From the NCBI RefSeq assembly GCF_014066305.1, contig NW_023501093.1:124001-188000 (forward strand): 64,000 bases of DNA, written 5' to 3'. The DNA is from Letharia columbiana. Its lineage: Eukaryota > Ascomycota > Lecanoromycetes > Lecanorales > Parmeliaceae. Made by a program: the position numbers and the translations under genes. Positions 13,422-25,825 of this stretch are shown piece after piece (position 1 is the first letter of the stretch; each line of letters begins with the position of its first letter). The notes below the pieces were generated by a model, which worked only from the letters and a program-made list of their open reading frames with translations, did no database searches and was not told the origin of the DNA.

Positions 13422-15706
13422 GATTGAGATGTGAGGGTGACGTGGCAGTTGTAAATATATCCGTAGTCAGGAGCATTGATATGGATTGATATGTGTTGTT
13501 ATGAGGCGAGGTAACCGACGTCGGAATTCTCTTTACTTTGTGTGGTTGAGGTTGACAATGATTTTGGTGTTTATTGAGTTACCTGATTGAAAGCGTGAAG
13601 TCGCACCAAAAGCCGCGAGCGGTTGCCAAGCCCCAAAGTCTTGGCGCCAACTTGGTGAACCTTGGCTGGAAAACTATACCCAGGCGCCTTTTCCGGAAAG
13701 TACTCGCACTAATTCCTCTCAACGAGCCTCAAAGACTCTGTATTAAATCCATCTACAATCTTTTCTACATCGTACGGTTAGGTATCGACAACACTGGGGC
13801 GTGAGAATCACATTACTTTTGCCACTCCATTTCAAGGAGAAAGCTATATAAGCTGTTATCTGCCAGGATTCAACAATCCTTAGATGCAATTTTGTTAGAA
13901 GGTTAATTCAAACCAGTTCCATACTTGGCAGGCTTGCAATCAGTGAAAACTACGGGAATCATGCCTTTCTCACTTCTATGTACGCCCATGCGTACGACGT
14001 ATGACATTTGTCAGTCAGAGGCTGCTGGATTTAATAAAGACATCAACGACATCGAGACAGCTACCGACTGCATCTGCTCCATCTATCCCACCACAGCCTG
14101 CTGAAGAAAGAGTATACCCCGGCAGATCCTCACGGGCCCACTCTTTCAACACCATCAACAAGATCATCAAGAGCTTCGACAACATCAACAGCTTCAATCA
14201 CGTCTCGTTCAATGCAAATCATACATATTTCCCTATCGCTTTCCATAACATTGGCTTATCAAAATGAGTCTTTGGCTAGCGACTCACTCGAAATGCGGCT
14301 GTCCCGGCTGGACGTTGCTTCACTCTGGAGCAATTTGAGGACTGTAGCTTTACAAGAAGACGGCCACGATCAGCTTCGCTCAATCCTTGACCGGAAAAGT
14401 TGTCAGCATTTAACTCCTTGCGCTCCAGGTCTACCACGGCCGTCGCGGATGTGAATGGCTCTTACACATGGGTCCAGCTGCACCCACCGCTACCGTCTAG
14501 TAAAGTTGTCAGACACGCCATGACGAGAGTCACGCAGTCTTATGGATCTAGACGGAGAGGTGAGCTGGATGACAAGGCTAGGTAGATTTCAATTTTGAGC
14601 AAATACTTTGTCAGATGTCCACTAGATCGGTATAGATTTAGCGTGCTTTGATAGTCATTTGGCTGACTTTACTGACCTTGGCTTTGGAAGTGTTTCCTCT
14701 GTACTGAAATTTGTTCTGGCCTTGATTGAAAGACCGCGGTCCAGATCAATGCTGAATATACAAAGGCTTCAAAGCCGCCTTGAAAAGCCGTTGAAAAGCC
14801 GCTCACTGGCTCGCTCTGATAGCTTTGCTTTTCTCCAAAATTTCACGTGGGTGGGTCCATCTATTATCTGGCCTCCTTCCCGAGACCGTCGTACCTCTCG
14901 TGCAGATTGTCAGATAGAATGTGGAGCACTAAGTAAGCCGTTCAAGGATTACTTGGCCTGCCGCAAAGCAAATGTTCGGGACCTGTCTGGACTAGGATGT
15001 TTCAACTTGGAAATCCGGAGGGACATTCAAGCGGCAATTTGGGGGCTGGGGCTGGAAGAGCATTGGATGATGCATCAGTTCGATCAAGGCATATTTAGGG
15101 TCCGCGAATAGCAGAATGTGTAAGTCATCTTGCTCCTGCCGCCGACTCACACCTTTCTCTTCAGTCTCGAATGTGTTGCACCCCTTTTACTATTTCGTCA
15201 AAAGATGAAGTACGTTGCAAAGCATGGAGGATACGATTGGAAGGATGGCTTGTACCTGCAGTAAAGCAGATGTAGAGTAGAGTAGAATGTGTAGCCGAAC
15301 GTTAGAAAGGATGGCCCGATGGATCCAATTCAGTGGCCAAGTTTATGCAATTTATGCAGCAATGCATGCTTGAAGCCGTTTCGGTTCATGTCATTAATTT
15401 ACCACCAGATTCTACCCACACTCTTTGACACTCACTAATCTCCTTTTACTCTTAGCTCCAGATCTATCGCGGCAAATAATACCTTAAAAGTATCCACCCG
15501 ATCATGCAAATTTCAGCAAATTTAGATCTTTACTTTATCGTACCGTATGTAGTTACTTTACTTGACTGTACTTTTTACCGAACACTCATCTTTTTTCTTT
15601 ACCTTACTCCTGACTCCCTCCACTCCCTCCACTCCCTCCACTCCCTCCATTCTCCACGCCAACTTACAACAACTTCCCTCCTGTGCGCCAACTTGGCCTC
15701 ATCATA
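13422..15706. other. Gene-poor 2.3 kb stretch upstream of the EDC4-like gene
   Basis: No coding region can be supported between IWS1 and the EDC4-like start. Short open frames occur at 14001-14267, 14400-14585 and 14680-15111, but none shows a recognisable family, signal peptide or consistent splice sites. The part next to the EDC4-like gene is C/T-rich with a 9-bp repeat. A long leader, an uncharacterised short gene or a non-coding transcript are all possible. Confidence 0.4.
15613..15650. repeat. CT-rich 9-bp tandem repeat (unit CTCCCTCCA)
   Basis: About four copies of the 9-bp unit lie 57-94 bp before the EDC4-like start codon. Pyrimidine tracts at this distance are common around fungal transcription starts, so a promoter role is plausible but unproven. 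Confidence 0.7.
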
Positions 15707-18700
15707 ATGTCAACCTCCGGCGCTGATCCTGCATCTAATTTGCCAGGCTTGTTTGCCAACCTACGAGCCAATCACGCCAATCACGCCAATCACGGCCAGA
15801 CAGCCCCTCACCAAAGCTCACCTCCAGGTGCAGATCGTCAACCATATTCCGCGGCCGCAGCTACCCCAAGCTTACCACAACCTCAACCTCAACCACAATC
15901 TCAAATTTCCCACCAGTCAGGCGTCATGTCCCCTATTTTCTCGTCTGCCTTCGTGCCACCTCACTCACGTGCTTCCGGTGTCAACGCCAATGTCAGCCGA
16001 AATACAACGCCCGCGCGCACACCAGTACCTCCTGGCACTCAGTCCAATTCAGGACAGTTGACGAACCCCCTGCTCAACTTACTGAAGTTTGGGTCGAATA
16101 CAGCTTCCCCTCAAGCCTCTCCACTACAGCAACCTGCAGCACCATCAAGACCAGAGTATGGCAGCGCCAGCACCCACAGCGTACATGGACGTGGTATATC
16201 AGCGTCGGATCTAGTTGCCTCATTCACAGGCGGCAAGTCAACTACGTCTACACAGCGTGAGAAGATATTGGCTACATCATCAATCAATCATCAAGATGCT
16301 TTACTGAGGCTTCTCAACCAAACCACTTCCCGAGCCGATGCTGCTCATCAGAAACTGTCCGAGTCTACAGACGCTACTACCAACCAGCTTTCCGAAGACC
16401 TGGCAGGTTCTTCATTAGAAGACCAGCATCAATCCGTCTTGGATACGAAGAGCAGTGTCTCTGGACGCAACGAGTCACCGATTCGTTTCTTCGGCAGCAA
16501 CGAAAATACTACACCAACGCCATTCGAGCCGCAAGATATACCAAAAGCAGAGCCCTCTCAGAAGACGGGACCCATCTTCACATACGTCAACCCCTTCGAA
16601 AACCTTGCTGCGTCGTCGCCTCGCGGTGTGAATCCCAAGGTCTCGCCCAACGGCGACATCCACAAGCGCAAGATTAAATCTTCGTCTCCTGCAGCCGTCC
16701 ATGCCTCATCACGGCGAAAACTTACGCCATCGGCCAAAGACGTCTTACAGAGTATCGAAACTTCAACGCCACCACCTCTTGATGACGGTCGAGGTCAAAT
16801 CGAGGCCCTCGTCGGCATCGGTGCGCCTAGCAAAGATGTCGAGAAAGATGCTGAGACGGTTGCCCAAGCCTTGCACGAGGTTGGGAGTCAAGTCGATCGA
16901 CAGGTAGAAAGCGCTTTGGCCAGGGCTGAGGAAAAGACTGAAGGGAAAGAACGTGGAACAGACATCAAGCAGGAAGAGCTCGAAGATGAACAGCAGGCAA
17001 AGTTGGACGGCCTTGTACATGATGCGGCTGTCGAAGTCAAGAAAGAGCTAGACAAAGCTGAGAATCAAGGAGCGTTGGAGGAGTCCATGCCAGCATCGAT
17101 GGCAGAAGCCGTCAAAGAGGTAATCGACGAAGCTGCGCAGGGCAAGGGCGCTGACGAGTGGGAGAGCGCTGAGGGCGAAGGAAATGCAAACAAGGCGAAT
17201 CCCAATCGTGTTATCCAAGTTCACCAGTTCCCGATGCGGCCGTTCGTGTCCATCGATCTTGTTCAAAAGGAACCTGCTAGTCTCCCCATTCGAGAGGATT
17301 CAATCGTCAACATCGCAAGATTCAAGAAAGACTTTGACCAAGCAGACCGAACTTTGGGGACCGCTACGAATGAATACATCGTTTACGGAATGCCAAAGAA
17401 CGGTGGCATACGAATAATTCAACAAGACAATGGAAACTCCAGCCTTATCTATTCAAAGACCCAAGATCGTATCTTCAATATCGGCATTTCGTCCGCTCAT
17501 CCAGGGAGCCCACTACGAGGCACTCAGACGGTAATCGCCACTGGCGTCAGCGGGACTGTCTACTGGACCGCCATAGCCAGACCCGGAGAAGAGCTAACCC
17601 AAGACGACATGGAGAAACAAGGCCTTATTATTCCGCCAGTACCCAATCAGCTCGACTCTACATCGGGTGGTCAATTGAAGACGCGTGCCAAGAAGAGTAG
17701 CCGCCATCCAGAGTTCTTCGCGATAGGCCGCGGCAAATCCATCTACATCGTTCTCACCGCACATGCGCAGAAATCCTCTTTAGTGAACAAGGATGCAGTT
17801 CTGGATACGGATAAGTACTTTGCGGAGCGCAATTTGAAGGTCACTACCGGTAAGGCGGGCAAGGACTTTACTTTCAGCGAGGATGACAGCACAATCGTCA
17901 CCCTTGACAAGGCTGGGAAGCTCAGGATCTGGGATATTCGCGAGTTAACAGATGAAGCCAATGCCGGTGCATCGATGATTACACCAATCGAGGTTAAAGC
18001 TCCAATGCTATCTTTCAGCACGGCTCACTCGACAGAAAAGTCGTGGCCAACCTCGGTCCTCTTTGTGGACAAACTTCGCCCTTATACGAAAGGAATAGCC
18101 CTTCGATATATCATTGTCGGTATGAAGCAGAATCATACGCTTCAGCTTTGGGACCTTTGTCTAGGAAAAGCGGTTCAAGAGCTCAGTTTCCCTCACGAGA
18201 AGGAAACCGACGCAATCTGCAGTGTCACGTATCATCCAGCTTCAGGTATCATCACTGTTGGTCATCCGACCCGCAACTCCATCTATTTCATCCATTTATC
18301 CGCACCGAAGTACAACCTGCCGAGCATGTCGCAAGCCAAATTTGTACAACGTCTGGCCAATAAGGATTCTAGCCTACCAAAGGCAGAAGCTACCGCTATC
18401 ATGAGCGGGATGCGCGAATACTCATTCGAGAGCAAGGGCCAGTTACGCAGTGTCGAGCTGGTACCATCTTCCGGTGAGCCTGCAAGAGCTGTGGAAGACG
18501 AAGAAGACCCACTGCTGTTCGAACTTTATGTGATGCACTCTAAAGGTGTCACTTGTCTAGGTATCAAAAAGGAGGACCTTGGTTGGTCAAGCGACAGCCG
18601 AGTCCTTCACTCGATAGATGCAGAGCAGGCTGGTGAAATTGTTATCAAGGAGCTTCGAGAGCCGTCAGCGATCTCCGCAAGTGAGCCGTCGTCAACCTCA

Positions 18701-20389
18701 ATGAATGGCGAGGTTTTAGCCACTTCTTCTCCTGCAAAGCCAAAGACCCCTTCGAAGGAGATCGCCAAATCGGAACGTGCCGCAACAGAAGACGGGCAGG
18801 CTGCCCCCAACAATGCTGAAAAGGTCGACAAGAAGAAGAGCAAACGGAATGGCGCTATCGAACCGATTAGTCGCCCTGCGGCTCCATCTCCTGCGCCCGA
18901 GTCTTATGCCAGTGCCGCCCAGCGAGCATCGACTCCCACCCCTCAAGTTGCTCCGAGTGTTACGAAAGAGACGTCCCGGCCTTCGTCGCTGAAGGATGAC
19001 TCACGGGAAGCGCCTGACACCGTCCCCGCTTCCACTGGGGATAAGTCAACACGCTCGATAGCCAACGGAGAGTCAATCAGCCTGGGCATATCGGGTGAAT
19101 TCCTCGACAAGGAGCTCAAGAAGATCGAGGTCGGAGTCTCCAACGAGTTCAACAAAGTTTTTCGACGGGAGCTTGAGACTCTGTACCGACGCTTCGCGGA
19201 AGACAAGCGTGTCCAAGACGCTGCTGGAGCAGCCAAGCAAGATGCGATGCTTCGTCTGGTATCGAGTACTCTCAGTGACAATGTGGAAAAGTCGCTATCT
19301 CGGATCATCCTGAAGAATATTCAGGACTCTGTAGTTCCGTCCGTTGCCGATGTCACCTCGGCTTCCCTGGTTGACGTGCTCCCAACAGTCGTAGCTAAGC
19401 ATGTCAACGAAGCTATGCCAAGTGTTATGAAATCTGCTCTACCAGAAGCCATTGGCCGAACTATGCAGAATCCCAACCTTCTTCGCTCAATCTCAGAGCA
19501 CATTACAAAAGCGTTGACTGGCCATGTGGAGCGCGAATTCACGACGACCTTACACAATGTCATCGTGCCTAACTTCACTAATCTTGCAGTTACTGTTGCA
19601 CAGAAAGTTAGTGATGATACAGAACGTCGTGTGCGTGAGCAATTACAACAAGCGGAATTGCAACACCGCGATGACAGTGTCAAGATTGATCAGCTCACGG
19701 ACCTGGTCCGTGGGCTTTCTGAAACTGTGCACACAATGGCAGCTGCACAGTCCGACTTCCAACTCGAGATTCTCAAGCTTCAACAAAAGGCTGCCCAGGA
19801 AGGTCAAAATCTGGCTCGTCGGCCTTCACCAAGTCCTAGCGAATCCGCATCCATGCACATGTCCCCTGAACAGGAAGAGCTGGAAGCAATCGCAGCATCA
19901 ATGCGAGAGGGCCATTTCGAAGACGCTACGGTTATGGTATGTGACGAGGCTTCTGCAATGTATCAAAACAAAACACTGATCCTTGCAGTGGCTCCAATCA
20001 AACCAACAAGTAGCTTTGTTTGACAACCTATTTGTACGCTGCAACCCAGGTTATCTCGGACAAGCCTCACCTTTGGTGATACTTTCCGTCGGAGCTGCCG
20101 TGACTACTTCGCTAGCGACAAATGTTATGGAGCGCTTGTCTTGGCTTGAGACCGTTTTCCATTCGGTCAATCCAAGAGTAAGTGTCCCTTAGTATTCCTT
20201 GCGCCGCTAGTTGACACTGTCTAGGACCCAGACATACGTGATGTTGTCGGCAAAATACTCGAAATATTAAGCCAACGTCTCGAAGGAGAGTACATGCGCA
20301 TCGCTGAGGAGGAACCTCAGAATCCCGCTCTCCGCAAGATTCCCGGTTTGGCAAGGCAGGCACGTGAGCTCAAGTCTTACACTGAATGA
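15707..20389 (+). CDS. EDC4/Ge-1-like mRNA decapping scaffold (WD40)
   Basis: Three exons, 15707-19936, 19989-20177 and 20225-20389, give 1527 residues. The first ~500 residues are low-complexity, Ser/Pro/Gln-rich. From ~505 to 870 there are beta-propeller blades, for example TLDKAGKLRIWDIREL and HTLQLWDLCLGKAVQEL. A Ser/Pro linker follows. From ~1150 a helical region begins, containing VEREFTTTLHNVIVPNF, which is typical of the EDC4/Ge-1 family. The last two small exons encode the WLQSNQQVALFDNL end of that domain. EDC4 (VARICOSE in plants, Pdc1 in fission yeast) bridges Dcp2 and other P-body proteins. The start at 15707 was preferred to an upstream non-ATG frame extension. Both introns are GT-AG. 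Confidence 0.85.
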
Positions 20390-20993
20390 ACGATGGGCAA
20401 AATTCTATGATCATAGATCAGGAAGACTGGTTAGACTTGAGGTTCCAGTTTAAGTCCCCTACCGTAGCCATATTGCCGAGTCTCGGAGTCGTGGACTACA
20501 ACGACTCAATACCTCAAGATCAACGGCGCTGCGGCTGAAAGCTTGAACCGACATCAGCATGGATCCCTGTTGAGATGACACGAACCTTCAACGCATTGCA
20601 GATAATATCACTTCTGTATTCATCACGGAAGCGACGATGGTAAACCTTTTTAGCACAGGTGGACATTCTTCGCTTTAGCGATGCTCAATACTTTTTCTTT
20701 GATTGGAATGAGATACTTACATGGCTCAAGATCTTTACATTCAGAACGAAGCTTCATCCTCAGAAGGTCTTGCATTGAAGGCGGAGTGGGATAGCAAACG
20801 AGTGACCCTAATGGGTATTCATTTATCGCTTCGAGGCGTCCCAGGATTCGCATCAATGTGCTTTCGACTTTTGTACCTAGAACCCCTCAAAGATACGAAG
20901 TTCAATCTGCGTCTTTCACATCCTTGCATTGCATTAACTCATTCATGCCTGGAGACTCCAATATATACATTCATGAATGACCCTCGATGACCT
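20390..20993. other. Convergent intergenic region
   Basis: This lies between the ends of the EDC4-like gene and the NDUFA8-like gene. The open frame at 20721-20990 is not convincing. No other signal was seen. Confidence 0.45.
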
Positions 20994-21740
20994 CTACTCT
21001 GGTTTACGATAGCTCGACATGTTATGTGAGAATATTTGCCTATCCCGCAAGTGTACAGGAGTCTCATTTTCTGGCGCTCCGGGTATCATCTTCTCGAGTT
21101 TCTGGGTAAGAGTCTTGATTAGCGTATGTTCTATGTGAGGTAGAGAGAGCCTTACCAGCTTGTCGAATACACACGCATTGAGCAGCTGTTCCGGTCTTCT
21201 ACAATGCCACAGCTGTTGGTTGTTATTGTCCAAACACTCCCAGTGTTTCCGGAACTCCTCAAGGCAGTTCTTATTGATATCATCCAGCCTGCCGATTACG
21301 CAAATTAGCCCAGCCCCTATGCAACTCCCGTCTCTCCCAAAAATCCCCACCCTGCCTATGCACCCATGCATTCTTCGTCTTTGCTCAACCCCCATAGACT
21401 TTGCAAGAGAAGACACTCACACACTAGCTGCACATCTCGTGACCTTCCTCCCTTCCTTCATACACTCCACCTCCCCCTTCCCATGCGCCTCGGTCTTGCA
21501 CTTCATGTAGTCATCATTGTATGCACCGCACCTTGCTCCAATGAAGAAGGATGCGCTGAGTAAAGGAGCGGAAGAGGCGCCGATTTCAGGAACCTTGGGT
21601 ACGGAATCGGGCAGGGGCGTGGTGTCGATGAGGACATGTTGGTTGAACCTATGGGCGGTGAGATTAGTTTTTGGTAGCTGATGAGGAACAATGCGGAATT
21701 AGAACATAAGGGTGGGTTACCTGGGTTGGCGGGCGGCCAT
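20994..21740 (-). CDS. NADH:ubiquinone oxidoreductase subunit, NDUFA8 / 20.8 kDa type
   Basis: Four exons, 21721-21740, 21421-21648, 21156-21288 and 20994-21101, give 162 residues, about the family size. The N-terminus FNQHVLIDTTPLPDSVP, then SASFFIGARC, and the Cys-rich centre with paired-cysteine helices (CKTEAHGKGEVEC; CLEEFRKHWEC; WHCRRPEQLLNAC) match the twin-CX9C-type complex I subunit NDUFA8 (nuo-20.8 of Neurospora). Proteins of this kind are oxidised and folded in the intermembrane space through Mia40 and sit on the membrane arm of complex I. No cleavable presequence is expected and none is seen. All introns are GT-AG. The 20-nt start exon makes the gene easy to miss. It is divergent from NUP57 across 397 bp. 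Confidence 0.92.
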
Positions 21741-22137
21741 CGTGGAGGATGTGCTTCCAATTGGCGAAGCTAGACTTCTGACGGTAGAAAAGGTGGTGGA
21801 TAGCGTTACTTTACTCTACTTTATGAATCGACAGTTGTGATTGGCTGCGCGGGAGACGCGCTTAAAGGGAATAACGGCCTCGAATTTCAATAACAATGAA
21901 GAAAGTCGGCGCCACAACATTTCAAGGTAGGCAACACCTTCGTTACTACCGCTATCGCTACTCCTGTGTCAAAGCTCCTATCGGCTACAGAAGGACAGCT
22001 GGACAGGTGATTTCTGCGCGCGTAATGGTTTGAATTTGTCTTTCAACTTCTCTGTTAGCTGAGCGCGCCCCTTGTCTTCGATTCTTCTGTCGCCATCTTT
22101 CAGCACGACGCGCGAGATCCGCTAGACATTGTCACCG
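21741..22137. promoter_or_regulatory. Divergent promoter region, NDUFA8 / NUP57
   Basis: This 397-bp interval between two start codons must contain both promoters. No strong individual motif was identified. Confidence 0.4.
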
Positions 22138-22568
22138 ATGTCTTCCCTATTCGGCCAACCCACCAGCTCGCTCTTCGGCAACAACAATCAACAGCAGCAG
22201 AACACCAGCAAGCCAAGTCCTTTCGGATCGCTCAATACGAGTACGACTTCGCAGCCACAGCAAGGGGGAGGACTATTTAGTTCTACATCAACTTCTCAGC
22301 CGCAACAAGGAGGAGGGTTATTCGGCTCTACCACGACTTCTCAGCCGCAACAAGGAGGAGGGTTATTCGGCTCTACAGCAGCCTCTCAGCCACAGCAGGG
22401 AGGACTTTTCGGCTCCCTGAACACGAGTGCCCCAATTTCTCAGGAGCAGCAGGGGAGTGGATTGTTTGGTCGCATTACAGCGCCTCAGCAGACTGGTGGA
22501 GGACTGTTTGGTTCTACGCAACCTCAACCTCAACAGCAGGGCGGGCTTTTCGGATCTACCCAGCAGCC

Positions 22569-22610
<42 letters not shown>

Positions 22611-23726
22611 TGGTCTATTTCAAAGCCAGCAGCAGCAGCCTCAGCAAGGAGGTGGTCTCTTTGGCGGCTTAGGCGCAACTACAAATCAGCAGCCACAACC
22701 GCAGAACCAACAGCAGCAGGGAAGTAGCTTATTTGGAAATGTGGGTCAGCCTGCACCGCAGCAGCAACAGAACCAGCAGCCAGGAAGTGTGTTCGTGCAG
22801 AGCCAAGGTTCCATCTTTCAGAATGAGAATGCTCCACGTAAGCTTCATTTGTATCCTTCAATGATTATGTACCTGCTTATGCAGCTTTTCGATAGGACAA
22901 AAGCCCGTACTCGCACAAATCGACCTAGCTTTCTCGAAATGGAATCCTCAAAATCCCGCTACTCCCTTCCAAACATACCTCTACAACACTGTCCCACCAG
23001 AGCAGGCACCTTTCTACGGCCCCACAGCGCAAGATGACGAAACAAAATGGGAAGAAGCGCTCAATAAGAAACCTGGTCCCGGGGCAATCCCAGTCTTGGT
23101 CAAAGGGTTCCGCGAGATTGGAATGCGGATGAATATGCAACTTCAGGCTCTGCATACTCTCGGTGGTAGACTACATGAGATCAACAGTGGTCTAAGTAAA
23201 CTACTGCAGAAACACGAGTTGAGCATATCCGTTCGGGCGGCAGAGTGTCGGAGAAAGCATCTCAGATTGAGTCATCAATGCCTAGGGTTGGCGGCCAAGA
23301 CGCAGGTTTTGAGAAACAGAGGATATGCTATGGACGGTCCGGAAGAGGAATTGAGGAACAAGTTCTTGTTGTTGGAAAGAAGCGTTCTTGATCCCGCGCT
23401 GAACGGTAGAAGCGAAGAGATATGGGCAAGAATGGTGAGCGTTAGAGAACGAGGAAGACTGCTGCAGCGGGAGTTTGAGAAGGCTGGAAGGAGTCTATCG
23501 CAGGAAGAGGGGCAGGTGGTTGACGAGGAGGTAATGAGGAGGGTGAAGAAGGTATGCGGTACACACCACCCTGTCAAATTCGACGCTGGCTAACCTGATG
23601 TAGATCTTGGAAGATTACAGCTCACAACTCGGAGGTCTAACAAAGGAGCTAGCGCAGCTTCAAAACCATTGGGCCGAGTGGGAGCAGTCGAAACCTCTCG
23701 CGATCACGAATGGCGTGGGGAGGTAG
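22138..23726 (+). CDS. NUP57: FG nucleoporin, Nup57/Nup54 family
   Basis: Three exons, 22138-22837, 22896-23551 and 23604-23726, give 492 residues. Residues 1 to ~230 are Gln-rich with many GLFG and FG dipeptides, the permeability-barrier repeats of the central channel. Exon 2 opens with the conserved PVLAQIDLAFSKWNPQNP segment, then FQTYLYNTVPPEQAPFYGP, and continues with long amphipathic helices (~290-480) that in Nup54/Nup57 form the coiled-coil trimer with Nup62/Nsp1 and Nup58/Nup49. The start ATG at 22138 opens MSSLFGQPTSSLFG. Two repeats lie inside the gene: a ~45-bp FG-encoding unit repeated near 22263-22390 and a CAACAG hexamer array encoding poly-Gln. All introns are GT-AG. Confidence 0.94.
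22570..22608 (+). repeat. Hexanucleotide repeat coding poly-Gln in NUP57
   Basis: About six tandem copies of a CAACAG-type hexamer lie in frame and encode an uninterrupted glutamine run between FG motifs. Alternating CAA and CAG codons usually stabilise such tracts compared with pure CAG. Confidence 0.8.
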
Positions 23727-23866
23727 CACTTGTATGAACATGTTTCGATTCTTGGTCGCAGGCATGGCGTTCCGGTGATCTCAATCGTAGCAGACATACA
23801 TAGTTCTCCGCATCTTCGAAGAGGTGAATGATGAGAGTCGGGATTTGGGTCTGCCACGGTGTCCCT

Positions 23867-24698
23867 TCAATTTTCGTTGGAAGCGAGGCTATGATTACTT
23901 TCTTTTATGAGATCCGTCTTCATTTGGCCACCAAGCGAAGGTCCTCTCGAAAGCTTGACCCGAATGGACCCTACCCATGTATACCGTATGTAAACATCCG
24001 TGAACATCTCCAGATATACTCCCCTGTCGAACCCGCAGTACCTCACCAAATCAATCGCCTGGAATAGTTCGCTCCATGTGAAGGCGCGACGCTCAGATTG
24101 CAAATCGTTCGCATAGAGTACCCTTGATGATTTCCGAGTCAGCATTACTCTTTCGGGAGAACATCTGGGTGACGAGACATCTCTTAGGAGCAGAGAACTC
24201 TAGAGACATGTTTGACGACTCATAAGACGGCATGAATGGGGAAGGATTGCCTCGGAAATTATAACGTACAAGTCAGCTTTGTAACGCCAGAACCGGCCCG
24301 GAAGGATGTTTTGGATTCGGTCGGAGCCATGGCCCATGTTAAGCTGGGTTTGAATATGACGTTGGGCAGAGGTGAGGAGGGCGCCTATGGCCGACTTGGA
24401 GATGGAGGCGCCTAGGGTGTAGTTCAAGGACATGGGCGTGTAAGGGAGCTTGCATGTGTAGTGGGGTTCGCTGCTGTAGTGGATAGGGGTGAGTAATTTG
24501 TAGGGGAGAAAGATTTTGGGAATCTGACTTAGTGTACGCAAGAGCTGGGAGACTTGAGGGCGGCGAAAGAGCATGGCTGGAGGTATTGAGACTGACGATT
24601 CTCTCCAGGAAAGTGCTGTTAGAGATCATAGAGGTTTGAGCGGAAAAGACAACAGCAATCAGGGGAAGACAAATGATCGGTATCAATCGCAAGTGCAT
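23867..24698 (-). CDS. Predicted secreted protein of unknown function
   Basis: Three exons are inferred: 24538-24698, 24270-24473 and 23867-24197, giving 231 residues. The N-terminus MHLRLIPIICLPLIAVVFSA is a clear signal peptide; an in-frame ATG 24 nt upstream adds eight residues. The middle exon contains HYTCKLPYTPMSLNYTLG and AIGALLTSAQRHIQTQLNMG. The last exon contains a FTWSELFQAIDLVRYCGFDR block. These resemble the two halves of a lineage-restricted family of small fungal secreted proteins, but I cannot name it. Splicing is supported by GT-AG borders and an uninterrupted frame; the second acceptor (TAGAG) is the least certain point. It sits tail-to-tail with NUP57, its 3' end 141 bp from that stop. 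Confidence 0.6.
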
Positions 24699-24722
24699 AT
24701 GGCGCAGGACTTGGGACAGCAT

Positions 24723-25051
24723 AATGCAGTCCTTGAAAGAAGTTCTCGAACAGAGAATCCCCCATCGTCTCTTCAGAAGATCGCTCCGCGCGTCCTTGCA
24801 TGATGCTGAGAATTGGCTGGAGAATGATATAGGCGAAAAAGAAGAGGCGATGGGCTGACATTCAACGCAGGGTCGGGTATTCTCAAATTCACTCATTAAT
24901 GTCACGAGAGTCCACAGCTTTGTTTCTTCAAGAGTGCCTATCATACAGCCCCGTTCTTCTCAACGCCGTCTTTATGCAATGTTTCCGCCATTTTGCGCGT
25001 AGGCCTGATGCTGTGATATTCACCATGCGTCCAATTCCTCCTCTTACTCCT
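24723..25051. other. Intergenic region
   Basis: This lies between the TOM5 stop and the start of the secreted-protein gene, both on the minus strand. It should carry the promoter of the latter. Nothing specific was seen. Confidence 0.45.
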
Positions 25052-25429
25052 CTAAACAAGCTTCTTCACGTAGTCGATGACGAAGGGCGCTGTACCATGC
25101 AAGAATGTGATCAGCCATGGTGTCTTCAACATCACAAGTGATCCCCAGAGCACAGCATAGACGATTGGGACTCACAGAGATAGAGCAATATGCTCGCCGC
25201 GGCCACTTGCTTGACGGTCTGGAATGCTTCGTCTTCGGCTGCCTGTAGTTTGATAGATTAGCAGGCCGTGGCAAAGCTATACTGTCGTCCAGTGCTTTGT
25301 TCGCAATTCTAGGGTATTTCCAGGACTGTGATTACCTTGAGCTCGGCCTTCGATGGCGCTGCTTGGGCTGGTGTTGGGTCAGTGGGTTCTGGTTCATAAG
25401 GAACTGGGCTACTTACGACCTCCGAACAT
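25052..25429 (-). CDS. TOM5: Mitochondrial import receptor subunit Tom5
   Basis: Four tiny exons, 25417-25429, 25336-25367, 25176-25242 and 25052-25089, encode only 49 residues. The product opens MFGGPQAAPSKAELKAAEDE, continues with AFQTVKQVAAASILLYLS, and ends PFVIDYVKKLV. A short acidic cytosolic part followed by one C-terminal tail anchor is the layout of Tom5, the small subunit that passes preproteins from receptors to the Tom40 channel and helps assemble the TOM complex. All introns are GT-AG and the frames join exactly. The gene is too small and too split for simple ORF calling. It lies 396 bp downstream of the GTPase gene, on the same strand. Confidence 0.85.
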
Positions 25430-25825
25430 CTTCAAGGTCTGCTGCTGTTGCCTGGTGGAATTGCCGTAGGTTGCAGAGAACTTTTGATAGCGCAGAATTG
25501 ACAATCACGCCAAGACTTTGGTCACGGGACCAGATCTTATCACTTGAGAAGGTTTCAGTTGGGTTCACAGGCATTCGTGATAGGACGTCTACAAATGCGC
25601 TTGATTCTCTATATCCACGAAATTACTATATGCTCAAATGCTCAAATCAGTAGGTCAAGCTGCGTAGCTTGCACCACGTCCTTCGTTGCTGTCGTGAGAA
25701 TGATAGTAACCATGTCCTTCGACGTGCGAGTTGCGCCATGAAGCATAGAGCCAACTGGAGGACTGGTATCAGGAGACTGGGTGCTTTGAGTAGCACGCAA
25801 CACGTATCTTGCTTCCTTCGATCCT
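25430..25825. other. Intergenic region upstream of TOM5
   Basis: This lies between the large GTPase stop and the TOM5 start, both on the minus strand. It must include the TOM5 promoter. No motif was recognised. Confidence 0.4.

Noticed and set aside
14001..15111. Possible orphan gene upstream of the EDC4-like gene
   Set aside because: Open frames start at non-ATG codons or end quickly, no consistent splice pattern was found and no motif was recognised.
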